Shown: positions 1 through 7,165, counted from the stretch's first letter. The stretch is DNA of 10,011 nucleotides from Clostridia bacterium (GCA_900756545.1 CAAEKO010000055.1:1-10011), one strand, 5' to 3'. Translations and numbers: made by a program. The notes: a model not told the origin generated them from the sequence alone.

Positions 1-996
1 GAAGGTTGCGCCGATAAAAAACGTAGGGACGATTTCCCCGCCCCGGAAGCCCGCGCCGATGGTAACCGCCGTAAATATTATTTTCAGGGCAAACGCATAC
101 CAAACCGCCTTGCCGCCGGTGACTGCGTTTTCTACAATATCCATTCCCGCGCCATTATAGTCTGTAGACTGGACAAGCAGGGTCAGGGCAAGAATTGCCG
201 CGCCGCCCGCCGCAATACGAATATAATCGTTCTTTATTTTTGATTTCAATACATGCGCCGTTCCATGCATGGCCAGGCAGAACAAAATGCTGACTACGGC
301 GCATAGTACGCTTAAAACAGCCGCCTGCGCCACAGATACCACGGACAAAGCCGGCACAGCAACCACCTCGTACCGCACAGGCGCCGCTCCAAAATAATCC
401 GCCACAGCATATGCCGCCATCGCCGAGGTCAGGCATGGCAGCAGGCCCGAATAGTAGAATAGCCCTACACTGATAACCTCCATAGAAAAAATCGCAGCGG
501 TCAGCGGGGTTCCGAACAACGCTGAAAACAGTCCTGCCATCCCGCACATAACTACCAAATTTTTATCCTTTTCCGGGAGTCGGAAAAGTCTGCCCACCTG
601 AAAACCGATACTGCCGCCTAGTTGGAGCGCTGCGCCCTCCCGGCCCGCGGAGCCGCCAAACAGGTGCGTAATCACCGTACTGATAAAAATCAGCGGCGCA
701 AGCGCAAGCGGTACGTTTTCGTTGGTTCGGACAGAAGAAATCACGTTGTTGGTACCGGAATTGTTCAGCATGTGAAGGCGTTTGTAGAGCCAGACAATAA
801 CCAGTCCCGCCAGCGGCAAAAGGCCGATGATCCATGGATGGCCTGTGCGGAATACAGCAGCCAGATCAACACACTTATGGAATGCATACCCCACCGCGCC
901 ACAGACAAAACCAGTAATTCCGGAGATCAGTACCCACCGGATAAACATAACTGTATATTTTTTTACGGACTGTACACTCTGTGCAAACGTTTTCAT
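1..996 (-). CDS. ClC-family anion channel/antiporter, possibly fluoride-type (3' end beyond window)
   Basis: The open frame gives 332 codons from ATG at 996 and runs off the window edge. It is a polytopic membrane protein of the ClC chloride channel/H+ antiporter family. Visible signatures are GGSAGREGAALQ (residues 114-125, with E120 in the place of the gating glutamate), GLFSALFGTPLTAAIFSMEV (155-174) and GAGFRGGEIVPTFFIGATF (314-332), the helix-N filter motif. The first filter motif, GSGIP in classical ClCs, is replaced by NSGTN (79-83). Together with the GREG form and the FRGGE helix this recalls the fluoride-exporting CLC-F branch; that subtype is inference. The start follows a GGGAG only one base before ATG; a second Met at residue 17 has no ribosome binding site. 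The gene begins 22 bases after the feoB stop, so it is probably co-transcribed with feoAB. The C-terminal transmembrane helices and the filter Tyr are not in view. Confidence 0.9.
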   Translation of the reverse strand, partial: MKTFAQSVQSVKKYTVMFIRWVLISGITGFVCGAVGYAFHKCVDLAAVFRTGHPWIIGLLPLAGLVIVWLYKRLHMLNNSGTNNVISSVRTNENVPLALAPLIFISTVITHLFGGSAGREGAALQLGGSIGFQVGRLFRLPEKDKNLVVMCGMAGLFSALFGTPLTAAIFSMEVISVGLFYYSGLLPCLTSAMAAYAVADYFGAAPVRYEVVAVPALSVVSVAQAAVLSVLCAVVSILFCLAMHGTAHVLKSKIKNDYIRIAAGGAAILALTLLVQSTDYNGAGMDIVENAVTGGKAVWYAFALKIIFTAVTIGAGFRGGEIVPTFFIGATF

Positions 997-1018
997 TCTC
1001 CCACCACTCTTCAAATTG

Positions 1019-3055
1019 CTAAATGAACAAATTTCCGATTTGATAAAATGCTGCGGATACCAGCCATGCCACGCCTAACTGCAAACCTACCGCCACAGCC
1101 GTCCATTTCCCAGAGGCCGTTTCCCGTTTGATTGTGGCGATCGTGGCGATACAGGGGATATACAAAAGGCAGAACAGCATCATTGCATAAGCATTCAGGG
1201 CAGTGAATCCGCTCTGTGCCAAAATTCCCGATAGGCTGGCCATACCGGTCTCCGAAGCAATATTGGAGATGCCATACAGCACACTCATGCTGGAAACTAC
1301 TACCTCCTTCGCCGCGATGCCGGAAATCAGAGCCACAACGATCTGCCATTGGCCCAAGCCGTTGGGAACCAACAGCGGCGCAAGTACCCTGCCCGCCATA
1401 GCTGCAAAGCTCTCAGACATATCCGTAACCATGCCATGAGTCCCAAAATTCAGTAAGAACCACAAGAGGATGGACGCGATAAAAATTGTCGTCCCCGCTT
1501 TTGTTAGATAATCCTTCACCTTTTCCCAGACATAAATCGTAATCGTTCGGGCATTGGGGGTTTTGTATTCCGGCAGCTCAATCAAAAGCATATTATTGAA
1601 GTCGGATTTATCAAATTTACTGATAAACAATTCAACTAAGATTGCCGTCAGCACACCGATGATGTACATAGAATAGGCTGCCAGCATAGCATATTTCCCG
1701 AAAAACATAGTGGACAGCAAGACATAGATCGGAAGCCGCGCACTGCAGGACATAAACGGCGTTACCAAAATCGTTTTCAGCCGGTCTTTTTTATCCTCCA
1801 AAGCCCGGGATGCCATAACAGCCGGCACACTGCACCCGAATCCAAGCAGCATCGGGATAAACGCCCGGCCGGAAAGTCCGATTTTTCCCATTATCCCGTC
1901 CATCACATAGGCTACTCGGGACATATATCCGCTGTCCTCCAGAACGGCCAGCGCCAGAAACAGGATAAAAATATTCGGCAGGAAGGTCAAAATCCCGCCT
2001 ACGCCGGCAATAATACCATCCACGGCCAACGACCGAAGCAATCCGTTGGCGCCGATTGCCGCCATCAAGCCGTCCGCCGCGCCGGAAAACCATTCCAGCC
2101 CCTGCTCAAAATAGCCTTTCAGCCAGTCGCCGATAAAAAACGTCAGGAAAAACACAAGCGCCATGATTGCTAAAAATATGGGAACCCCCCATATCCTGTG
2201 GGTCAGGAGCCTGTCGATTTTATCCGTACCCGCACTTTTTTCCTCTTTGTTGACTAAGACTTCATCTATAATTTCATGAATAAAATCATATTTCTGATTG
2301 ATAATATCCGATTCATAGCTCCTGTCTAGTATATCCTGCAACGGGATCGGGTATTTCTCCCGGATTTCCTGGTCATTCTCCAGAATCTTGATCGCATGCC
2401 AACGGTAGTTGGGCATATCCGGATACTTCTCCCGCAGGCGGTCACTGATTATATCAATTTTATCCTCAATCCCATCGCTGTATACCATAACATAGTCTTC
2501 ATGGTGGGCAGGCTCGTGTTTCCCTGCAGAATGATGGTGTTCAAAGCCGTGCGCCGGCATGTTCTTGTGGTGTGCCACCGCATGCATCAACACCTCAAGC
2601 CCTGTACGCTTCCGGGCAGAAACGGGGATCACCGGGATGCCCAGCATCTCTGGCAAACGGTGCAGATCAATTTCCATCCCCCGTTCCTTGACAATATCCA
2701 TCATATTCAGCGCCAGAACTACCGGTTTGCCCAGTTCAATCAGCTGGATAGTCAAATATAGGTTACGCTCCAGACTGGAAGCATCCGCCACATCCACGAT
2801 CACATCCACTTCATCCTCCAGAATATACTGCCGTGATAATTTTTCTTCCATAGTATAGGACGTCAGCGAATATGTACCCGGCAGGTCCACAAGCTTATAT
2901 TCATGCTTATGGTATCTCATGAATCCCTCTTTTTTCTCCACTGTAACGCCCGGCCAGTTTGCTACCTTCAGCTTTGCGCCGGTGTAGGCGTTAAACAGCG
3001 TGGTTTTGCCGCAGTTTGGATTCCCTACGAATGCCGCGTTGATATTATTGTCCAT
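1019..3055 (-). CDS. feoB: ferrous iron transport protein B (678 aa)
   Basis: FeoB is the inner-membrane Fe(II) transporter with a cytoplasmic GTPase domain. G motifs are visible: G1 GNPNCGKT (11-18), a G2 threonine in PGVTVE (35-40), G3 DLPG (57-60), G4 NMMD (117-120) and G5 SAR (146-148). After the helical domain come the Gate and core membrane segments from about residue 290 to the C-terminus, with the conserved GCSVPA (407-412), CSARLPIY (437-444) and IPCIATIATIKRE (633-645). A histidine-rich stretch (nine His at residues 162-185) sits between the G domain and the helical domain. I chose ATG at 3055: a GGAGGTG ribosome binding site lies just upstream, and the in-frame GTG at 3064 falls inside that site. 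Length is normal for the family. feoA overlaps its start by 11 bases, and the ClC gene follows 22 bases after its TAG stop. Confidence 0.97.
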   Translation of the reverse strand: MDNNINAAFVGNPNCGKTTLFNAYTGAKLKVANWPGVTVEKKEGFMRYHKHEYKLVDLPGTYSLTSYTMEEKLSRQYILEDEVDVIVDVADASSLERNLYLTIQLIELGKPVVLALNMMDIVKERGMEIDLHRLPEMLGIPVIPVSARKRTGLEVLMHAVAHHKNMPAHGFEHHHSAGKHEPAHHEDYVMVYSDGIEDKIDIISDRLREKYPDMPNYRWHAIKILENDQEIREKYPIPLQDILDRSYESDIINQKYDFIHEIIDEVLVNKEEKSAGTDKIDRLLTHRIWGVPIFLAIMALVFFLTFFIGDWLKGYFEQGLEWFSGAADGLMAAIGANGLLRSLAVDGIIAGVGGILTFLPNIFILFLALAVLEDSGYMSRVAYVMDGIMGKIGLSGRAFIPMLLGFGCSVPAVMASRALEDKKDRLKTILVTPFMSCSARLPIYVLLSTMFFGKYAMLAAYSMYIIGVLTAILVELFISKFDKSDFNNMLLIELPEYKTPNARTITIYVWEKVKDYLTKAGTTIFIASILLWFLLNFGTHGMVTDMSESFAAMAGRVLAPLLVPNGLGQWQIVVALISGIAAKEVVVSSMSVLYGISNIASETGMASLSGILAQSGFTALNAYAMMLFCLLYIPCIATIATIKRETASGKWTAVAVGLQLGVAWLVSAAFYQIGNLFI

Positions 3056-3278
3056 CTGCCTCACCTCCGATCACAATTCCCCGGGTGAAGCCCCGGCCCA
3101 GCGCAAACCGGGTGCCGCGGACTTTTATGATTACAGGCCCGTTTTTCTTTTTGTTCAAAACCCGAATGTCGGTATCATGGGTCATTCCCAGCATTTCCAA
3201 GCGTCTGGTCACCCGTTCGTCCAAATCTATTTTTAATATTCGATAACTTTTCCCGATCTCACTATCTTCCAGGGTCAT
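3045..3278 (-). CDS. feoA: ferrous iron transport protein A (77 aa)
   Basis: FeoA is the small cytoplasmic SH3-like partner of FeoB. The body of the protein, RRLEMLGMTHDTDIRVLNK at residues 25-43 followed by GPVIIKVRGTRFALGR (47-62), matches the FeoA core fold, and the family length is about 75-85 aa. The start is ATG at 3278, preceded by GGGAGG with an 8-base spacer. A longer reading from ATG 3326 exists but lies upstream of the likely transcription start (about 3310), so I reject it. The stop TAA overlaps the feoB start by 11 bases, which suggests translational coupling. Transcription would start from the promoter at 3317-3345. Confidence 0.95.
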   Translation of the reverse strand: MTLEDSEIGKSYRILKIDLDERVTRRLEMLGMTHDTDIRVLNKKKNGPVIIKVRGTRFALGRGFTRGIVIGGEADGQ

Positions 3279-3316
3279 GTCAATGTCCTCCCTCTCGGTC
3301 TTATGCAATCTATATA

Positions 3317-3345
3317 ATTTTATCATTTTCAGACAATTTTATCAA
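3317..3345 (-). promoter_or_regulatory. promoter of the feoA-feoB-clc operon
   Basis: On the minus strand TTGATA (3345-3340) and TAAAAT (3322-3317) are separated by 17 bases, close to a sigma-A consensus. The ten-base word TGATAAAATT occurs twice, starting at 3344 and 3325, one copy overlapping each promoter element. This direct repeat could be a metal-regulator operator. A Fur or DtxR-type box is expected for feo genes, but the match to a Firmicute Fur box is only partial. Confidence 0.65.
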
Positions 3346-3353
3346 CTATTTTT

Positions 3354-3382
3354 TTGACATCCGGTAAACTATATGCTATATT
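3354..3382 (+). promoter_or_regulatory. promoter of the HAD phosphatase gene
   Basis: TTGACA (3354-3359), a 17-base spacer and TATATT (3377-3382) with an extended -10 TG at 3374-3375 form a near-consensus promoter. Its -35 lies 8 bases from the -35 of the divergent feo promoter, so a regulator bound between them could act on both. Confidence 0.75.
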
Positions 3383-3414
3383 GATAAAGAATAACGGAAA
3401 GGATATGATATTTT

Positions 3415-4125
3415 ATGATAAAAGCGATAATATTTGACCTAGACGGTACGCTTACGGATACGCTTGCAACGATTGCCCACTTCGGAAATTTTGCGCTGAA
3501 AAGCTGCGGCCTGCCTGCTATCCCTGTCAATCGCTACCGCCGGCTTGTGGGAAACGGCCGAGATCTCTTGATCCACCGTATGCTGGCTGAGCATAACGCG
3601 GACACGGATGAAAATTATCAAAGAGTAGGCGCCATATATGACCGGGAATATGAAGCCGACGTTTTGTACGGTACAAAGCCCTATGCCGGAATTCTTCCAT
3701 TACTGGACGCCTTGAAATCTGCCGGACTATTGCTCTGTGTGCTTTCCAACAAGCCCCACAATGTTGTCTGCGGTATTGTTGACAAGATTTTCGGCAACCG
3801 TTTCAATATTGTTTATGGACAGCGTACAGGCATACCCATAAAGCCCTCCCCAGAAGGGGCGCTGGATATCTGCCGGGAATTGAGTCTGCAGCCCTCAGAA
3901 TGCCTGTTTGCAGGCGATACCCACATTGATATAGAAACCGCAAAAAACGCACATATGGCTTCTGTGGGCGTATTGTGGGGATTTCGTGATTTCGCGGAGT
4001 TACAGACCGCGGGCGCCGATTATATTATTGAACGGCCCGCTGAAATTGCCGCAATCATCCAAGCAAAAAACAAAAATAGAGAGCAAGAAAACAAGAGAAA
4101 ACAAGAGAAAACAGGAGAAAATTAA
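3415..4125 (+). CDS. HAD-superfamily hydrolase, phosphoglycolate phosphatase-like (236 aa)
   Basis: This is a haloacid dehalogenase-type phosphatase of the Gph/PGP-like branch with a helical cap. Motif I is FDLDGTLTDT (7-16, nucleophile D8 and acid/base D10), motif II is VLSNK (109-113), motif III is the Lys in IKPSP (K143), and motif IV is AGDTHIDIETAKNAH (166-180, D168 and D172). The WGF pattern near 188-190 is typical of this subfamily. The likely reaction is Mg-dependent hydrolysis of a small phosphomonoester; the substrate cannot be told from sequence. The ribosome binding site is AAAGGA about 11 bases before ATG. The last 20 residues (from about 217) are a charged K/E/N/Q-rich tail encoded by an A/G-only tandem repeat and are not part of the HAD fold. 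Confidence 0.9.
   Translation: MIKAIIFDLDGTLTDTLATIAHFGNFALKSCGLPAIPVNRYRRLVGNGRDLLIHRMLAEHNADTDENYQRVGAIYDREYEADVLYGTKPYAGILPLLDALKSAGLLLCVLSNKPHNVVCGIVDKIFGNRFNIVYGQRTGIPIKPSPEGALDICRELSLQPSECLFAGDTHIDIETAKNAHMASVGVLWGFRDFAELQTAGADYIIERPAEIAAIIQAKNKNREQENKRKQEKTGEN
4091..4120 (+). repeat. three tandem 10-bp purine repeats at the 3' end of the HAD gene
   Basis: ACAAGAGAAA occurs at 4091-4100 and 4101-4110, and as ACAGGAGAAA at 4111-4120; the preceding ten bases resemble it weakly. The unit is not a multiple of three, so gain or loss of one copy would shift the last codons of the phosphatase. Confidence 0.85.
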
Positions 4126-4165
4126 AGATTGCATCGATTATTTTGTTTTTTTTACAAAAAAAGTA

Positions 4166-4194
4166 TTGACACCAAAAGGAAAAAGTAGTAGAAT
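4166..4194 (+). promoter_or_regulatory. promoter of rplM-rpsI
   Basis: TTGACA (4166-4171), a 17-base spacer and TAGAAT (4189-4194) make a near-perfect sigma-A promoter. The predicted start near 4201 leaves a leader of about 70 bases before rplM. Confidence 0.85.
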
Positions 4195-4200
4195 ATCTCT

Positions 4201-4262
4201 TGTTGCGGGCCTGAAAATTATGGATAGAACAGGCTCATGGTTAAATAATGGCTTTAAGGAGG
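4201..4262 (+). promoter_or_regulatory. candidate L13 leader (ribosomal protein autoregulatory RNA)
   Basis: The leader between the predicted transcription start and the rplM ribosome binding site can form a 7-bp stem, GGGCCTG (4207-4213) with CAGGCTC (4230-4236, one G-U pair), closing a 16-base loop. A second weak stem, TTAAA (4241-4245) with TTTAA (4253-4257), reaches the first bases of the ribosome binding site. L13 leader RNAs are known upstream of rplM in Firmicutes and are thought to bind L13 for feedback. I infer identity from position and structure, not from a matched consensus. Confidence 0.45.
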
Positions 4263-4271
4263 TAATTTTCA

Positions 4272-4709
4272 ATGAGCAGCTATATGGCAAAACCACAGGA
4301 AATCAATAGAAAATGGTATATCATTGACGCAGCAAACAAGCCCTTGGGCAGAATAGCGGCACAAGCGGCAAGCATATTAAGAGGAAAACATCTTCCTACA
4401 TTCACACCCAATGTTGACTGCGGCGACCATGTAATTATCATTAATGCGGACAAGGCCGTTCTGACCGGCAATAAGCTGAGCCAGAAGGTTCGTTACTACC
4501 ACACAGGGTGGGTCGGCGGAATCAAGGAGATTCACTATGACCGCCTGATGGCGGAAAAGCCTCAGGATGCTATGATATACGCGGTTAAGGGTATGCTCCC
4601 CAACAATACCATCGGCAGAAAGGCGCTGACAAGACTGCGCGTATATAAAGGTGCTGAGCATAATCACGAGGCACAAAAGCCCGAAGTTTGGACACGCGAA
4701 ATTAAGTAA
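4272..4709 (+). CDS. rplM: 50S ribosomal protein L13 (145 aa)
   Basis: L13 is an early-assembly protein of the large ribosomal subunit. The N-terminal KWYIIDAANKPLGRIA (14-29), the central YYHTGWVGGIKEI (75-87) and the signature VKGMLPNNTIGRK (105-117) are all present, and the length is typical. ATG 4272 has AAGGAGG at 4256-4262. It is the first gene of a two-gene operon with rpsI, the usual bacterial arrangement, and rpsI begins 14 bases after its stop. Confidence 0.98.
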   Translation: MSSYMAKPQEINRKWYIIDAANKPLGRIAAQAASILRGKHLPTFTPNVDCGDHVIIINADKAVLTGNKLSQKVRYYHTGWVGGIKEIHYDRLMAEKPQDAMIYAVKGMLPNNTIGRKALTRLRVYKGAEHNHEAQKPEVWTREIK

Positions 4710-4723
4710 GGAGGAGAAAAAAC

Positions 4724-5119
4724 ATGGCAAAAGAACAATACTATGGTACAGGCAGAAGAAAATCTTCCGTTGCTAGAGTTCGCCTTGTTCCGGGCAACGG
4801 CAAAATCACAATTAATAACAGAGATATTGACGACTATTTTGGTCTGGATACACTGAAGGTTATCGTTCGTCAGCCTTTGACGATTACATCTACAACCGAT
4901 AAATTTGACGTTATCGCAAAGGTTGAAGGCGGCGGCTTTACAGGCCAGGCTGGCGCTATCCGCCACGGTATTGCCCGCGCACTTTTGGAAGTAGATACTG
5001 ACGCTTTCCGCGCAACATTAAAGGCCGCTGGTTTCTTGACCAGAGATTCCAGAATGAAAGAAAGAAAGAAATACGGCTTGAAGGCTGCACGTCGTGCTCC
5101 TCAATTCTCAAAAAGATAA
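4724..5119 (+). CDS. rpsI: 30S ribosomal protein S9 (131 aa)
   Basis: S9 belongs to the small ribosomal subunit, where its basic C-terminal tail reaches the P-site tRNA. The start YYGTGRRKSSVARVRL (6-21), the signature GGGFTGQAGAIRHGIARAL (69-87) and the terminal KKYGLKAARRAPQFSKR (115-131) are diagnostic. The ribosome binding site AAGGAGGAG (4708-4716) begins inside the rplM stop codon, so translation is probably coupled. A strong terminator follows directly. Confidence 0.98.
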   Translation: MAKEQYYGTGRRKSSVARVRLVPGNGKITINNRDIDDYFGLDTLKVIVRQPLTITSTTDKFDVIAKVEGGGFTGQAGAIRHGIARALLEVDTDAFRATLKAAGFLTRDSRMKERKKYGLKAARRAPQFSKR

Positions 5120-5132
5120 TTATTTATACATC

Positions 5133-5160
5133 AAAACGCCCCTTGGGGGCGTTTTCTTTT
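5133..5160 (+). terminator. intrinsic terminator of rplM-rpsI
   Basis: A perfect 10-bp stem, AAAACGCCCC (5133-5142) with GGGGCGTTTT (5146-5155), has a three-base loop and is followed by CTTTT. It ends the ribosomal protein operon 13 bases after rpsI. Confidence 0.93.
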
Positions 5161-5220
5161 ATTACCGGAAATCACAAATGTTATTACCTGTCATATTATA
5201 TAATGATAAGGAGGATGAAA

Positions 5221-5718
5221 ATGAACCATAATATGAATAAAAATATATATCTAAAAATCTTGACAAAACAACGGCCTTTCGCATATGCGCAGGTTTCGGG
5301 CAGTTCGGAATATCCCGGATTAGGCGGCCTTGTAAAGTTTTACAGTTCCCCTTCCGGCGTCCTGGTAATGGCCGAAATCTATGGCCTGCCAACGCAAACA
5401 GGACCTTGTAACGGAAAAATATTTGGCTTCCATATCCACGAAGGCAGTGCATGTACTGGTGATGAAGAAGATCCTTTCAAGGATACCGGTATGCACTACA
5501 ATCCTGGAAAATGTCAGCATCCCTACCATGCCGGAGATCTCCCGCCACTGTTTAGCAGTAACGGAAACGCATGGATGGTAGTTTTGTCCCAGCGGCTTAT
5601 TCCAGAGGAGTTAATTGGACATACGGTAATTATTCACAGTTCTCCCGATGACTTTACAACCCAGCCTTCCGGAAATTCCGGCAAAAAAATTGCTTGCGGG
5701 AGCATCGTGAAATTTTGA
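5221..5718 (+). CDS. Cu/Zn superoxide dismutase family protein, apparently cytoplasmic (165 aa)
   Basis: The protein carries the Cu/Zn SOD fold motifs. Cu-ligand candidates are H71 and H73 in GFHIHEG (69-75), bridging H92 in GMHYNP, and H139 in VIIHSS. Zn-ligand candidates are H92, H100, H103 and D106 in the compact CQHPYHAGDLPPL segment. C78 and C159 match the conserved intrasubunit disulfide. All seven metal ligands are therefore present, unlike in some degenerate bacterial homologues. The residue matching the active-site Arg143 of human SOD1 is Lys (GNSGKKIACG, K156). No signal peptide or lipobox is seen. The expected role is superoxide dismutation, but activity is inferred. ATG 5221 follows AAGGAGG (5208-5214); longer in-frame reading would start inside the upstream terminator. 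The gene is monocistronic, bounded by terminators on both sides; its promoter is not clear. Confidence 0.9.
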   Translation: MNHNMNKNIYLKILTKQRPFAYAQVSGSSEYPGLGGLVKFYSSPSGVLVMAEIYGLPTQTGPCNGKIFGFHIHEGSACTGDEEDPFKDTGMHYNPGKCQHPYHAGDLPPLFSSNGNAWMVVLSQRLIPEELIGHTVIIHSSPDDFTTQPSGNSGKKIACGSIVKF

Positions 5719-5766
5719 AAAACCCACAAGAGATCGGTATTATTCGCTCTCTTGTGGGTTTTAAGT
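5719..5766 (+). terminator. intrinsic terminator after the SOD gene
   Basis: A perfect 15-bp stem, AAAACCCACAAGAGA (5719-5733) with its complement at 5748-5762, encloses a 14-base loop and starts right after the TGA stop. The descending arm ends in TTTT and is followed by an AT-rich run. It could work in both directions. Confidence 0.9.
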
Positions 5767-5867
5767 TTTAAATACGCCGCATTATTTTAATTTATTAACG
5801 CTTATCCCAGTTCTAATCTATCATTTTCATCATATAGTGATAATAAGGACTGAAATGGAGGGATTCC

Positions 5868-6884
5868 ATGTTTTATGTAATTAAGCGGGTTCATCTTCTG
5901 TGCGGAACAGTTATTTTATTCTGTATTGCTTTAGGATGTTCAATTTGCTTTCAGCAAAAGACGATAGCTGTGCAAACTTCTGAACAGGAAGATTTTATCC
6001 GCTGGATGGATTTTAACGCGACGCAGGCGGCACTCAATGACGCGCTGCAATATGATATCAGTAATCACGGAACTCCTGCTGAATGTGATTGGATTTCACT
6101 TTTGGCTTATTTGGCCGCAAAAAATGGAAACGACTTTTCCCACTATAAAACCAAAGACTTAACCACGCTGACCGAACGTCTGCAAGCAGGTGAAAGCATT
6201 GAAACGATCACACAGGATATGAAATATTTTTCTTATTATCACGAAACATTTTCCGCCGTACTGGGTGAATATGTGGGACGCTTTGCCAAGCAAGTCCCAA
6301 ATGCCTTAGACGAAGACGAACCCTTATGGGAGGAAAACTACGGCCTGCGGGTGTTCTCCCCAATCGCGGCAGGCTTTGGCTTTGAGGATTATGACGACTT
6401 CGCCAATGCCCGGACTTACGGCTATAAACGCAAGCATACAGGCCATGATCTGTTTGGCAGTATCGGTACGCCGGTGATCGCCATTGAAGGCGGGATAGTT
6501 GAATCGGCTGGCTGGAACCAATACGGCGGCTGGCGGATCGGCATTCGGAGTTATGATAAAAAACGCTACTATTACTACGCTCATCTACGCAAGGACGCAC
6601 CCTATACCAGCTTAATTAAGGAAGGCGCTGCTGTGAATGCCGGCGATGTGATCGGATATCTCGGGATGACCGGCTACAGCGCCAAAGAAAATGTCAACAA
6701 TATTAATGTCCCGCATTTGCATATGGGAATCCAAATCATTTTTGATGAATCTCAAAAGGACGGTAATGGGGAAATATGGATCGACGGTTATCAGATCGTA
6801 AAATTCTTACAGCAAAATAAGTCAGAGGTCGTGAAAGAGGATAAAGAATACCGTAGGAAATATCAATTTTACAATCTTCCATAA
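5868..6884 (+). CDS. membrane-anchored M23-family (LytM-type) metallopeptidase (338 aa)
   Basis: An N-terminal hydrophobic segment (about residues 9-28) is a signal anchor or signal peptide, so the rest acts outside the membrane. The C-terminal half holds an M23 domain with intact zinc motifs: HTGHD (190-194, HxxxD) and HLH (283-285, HxH), plus AHL (238-240) with a further catalytic-type His. GSIGTPVIAIEGG and GWRIGIRSYD are typical of the domain. M23 enzymes cleave peptide crosslinks in peptidoglycan. The linker (about 35-160) is helical and lacks a recognised domain. Similar proteins occur in spore-forming Clostridia, but a spore role is a guess. ATG 5868 follows TGGAGGG with a 5-base spacer. 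Upstream, CATATAGT (5831-5838) resembles a sigma-E -10, but I see no convincing -35. Confidence 0.9.
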   Translation: MFYVIKRVHLLCGTVILFCIALGCSICFQQKTIAVQTSEQEDFIRWMDFNATQAALNDALQYDISNHGTPAECDWISLLAYLAAKNGNDFSHYKTKDLTTLTERLQAGESIETITQDMKYFSYYHETFSAVLGEYVGRFAKQVPNALDEDEPLWEENYGLRVFSPIAAGFGFEDYDDFANARTYGYKRKHTGHDLFGSIGTPVIAIEGGIVESAGWNQYGGWRIGIRSYDKKRYYYYAHLRKDAPYTSLIKEGAAVNAGDVIGYLGMTGYSAKENVNNINVPHLHMGIQIIFDESQKDGNGEIWIDGYQIVKFLQQNKSEVVKEDKEYRRKYQFYNLP

Positions 6885-6946
6885 TGCTATGACAGGAAAT
6901 CCTGCGGTAGCATTTATGGAAGAAAACCCGCCATGATGGGTTTCGT
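6879..6946 (+). terminator. tandem hairpins after the M23 gene, probable weak terminator
   Basis: CCATAATGCTA (6879-6889) pairs with TAGCATTTATGG (6908-6919) with one bulged base, and CAGGA with TCCTG extends it inside. A second small hairpin, AAACCC with GGGTTT, ends at about 6943. The first overlaps the M23 stop codon. Neither has a good U tract. Confidence 0.5.
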
Positions 6947-7038
6947 TATTGGTATAGTATATTATATACTTTTTAATATTTTACCCTGCATAATTCTTTG
7001 TGCTCTACACAAAATAACAGCAGAACGGAGGGATTGAT

Positions 7039-7161
7039 ATGCAGGAAGATTTAGAAACAACGATTCAGGACAACAAAGAAAAAATAAAAGGCCACGCTGA
7101 ACCCCAAAATCAGCAGCATAATGTAAAAAAAGAGGCGTTAGGCCCGAATACGAGGAGATAA
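7039..7161 (+). CDS. small hydrophilic protein of unknown function (40 aa)
   Basis: This short gene starts at ATG 7039 with a good ribosome binding site (GGAGGG, 7027-7032) and ends at TAA 7159-7161. The product begins MQEDLETTIQDNKEKIKGHA and ends HNVKKEALGPNTRR. It is highly charged, has no cysteine and no hydrophobic stretch, and looks unfolded or nucleic-acid-binding. I do not recognise a named family, although its tail feels like that of short uncharacterised clostridial proteins. Its last codons contain the ribosome binding site of the next small gene, so the two are probably co-translated. Confidence 0.7.
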   Translation: MQEDLETTIQDNKEKIKGHAEPQNQQHNVKKEALGPNTRR

Positions 7162-7165
7162 TAGT

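Noticed and set aside
155..835. Two minus-strand frames (155-547, 563-835) within the ClC gene
   Set aside because: They are out-of-frame readings of the ClC gene, whose own frame carries the family motifs throughout.
3279..3326. N-terminal extension of FeoA from ATG 3326
   Set aside because: It overlaps the -10 and lies upstream of the predicted transcription start, while ATG 3278 has an ideal ribosome binding site and the family length.
5143..5220. Extended SOD start at 5143
   Set aside because: It begins in the loop of the rpsI terminator and has no ribosome binding site; ATG 5221 has AAGGAGG.
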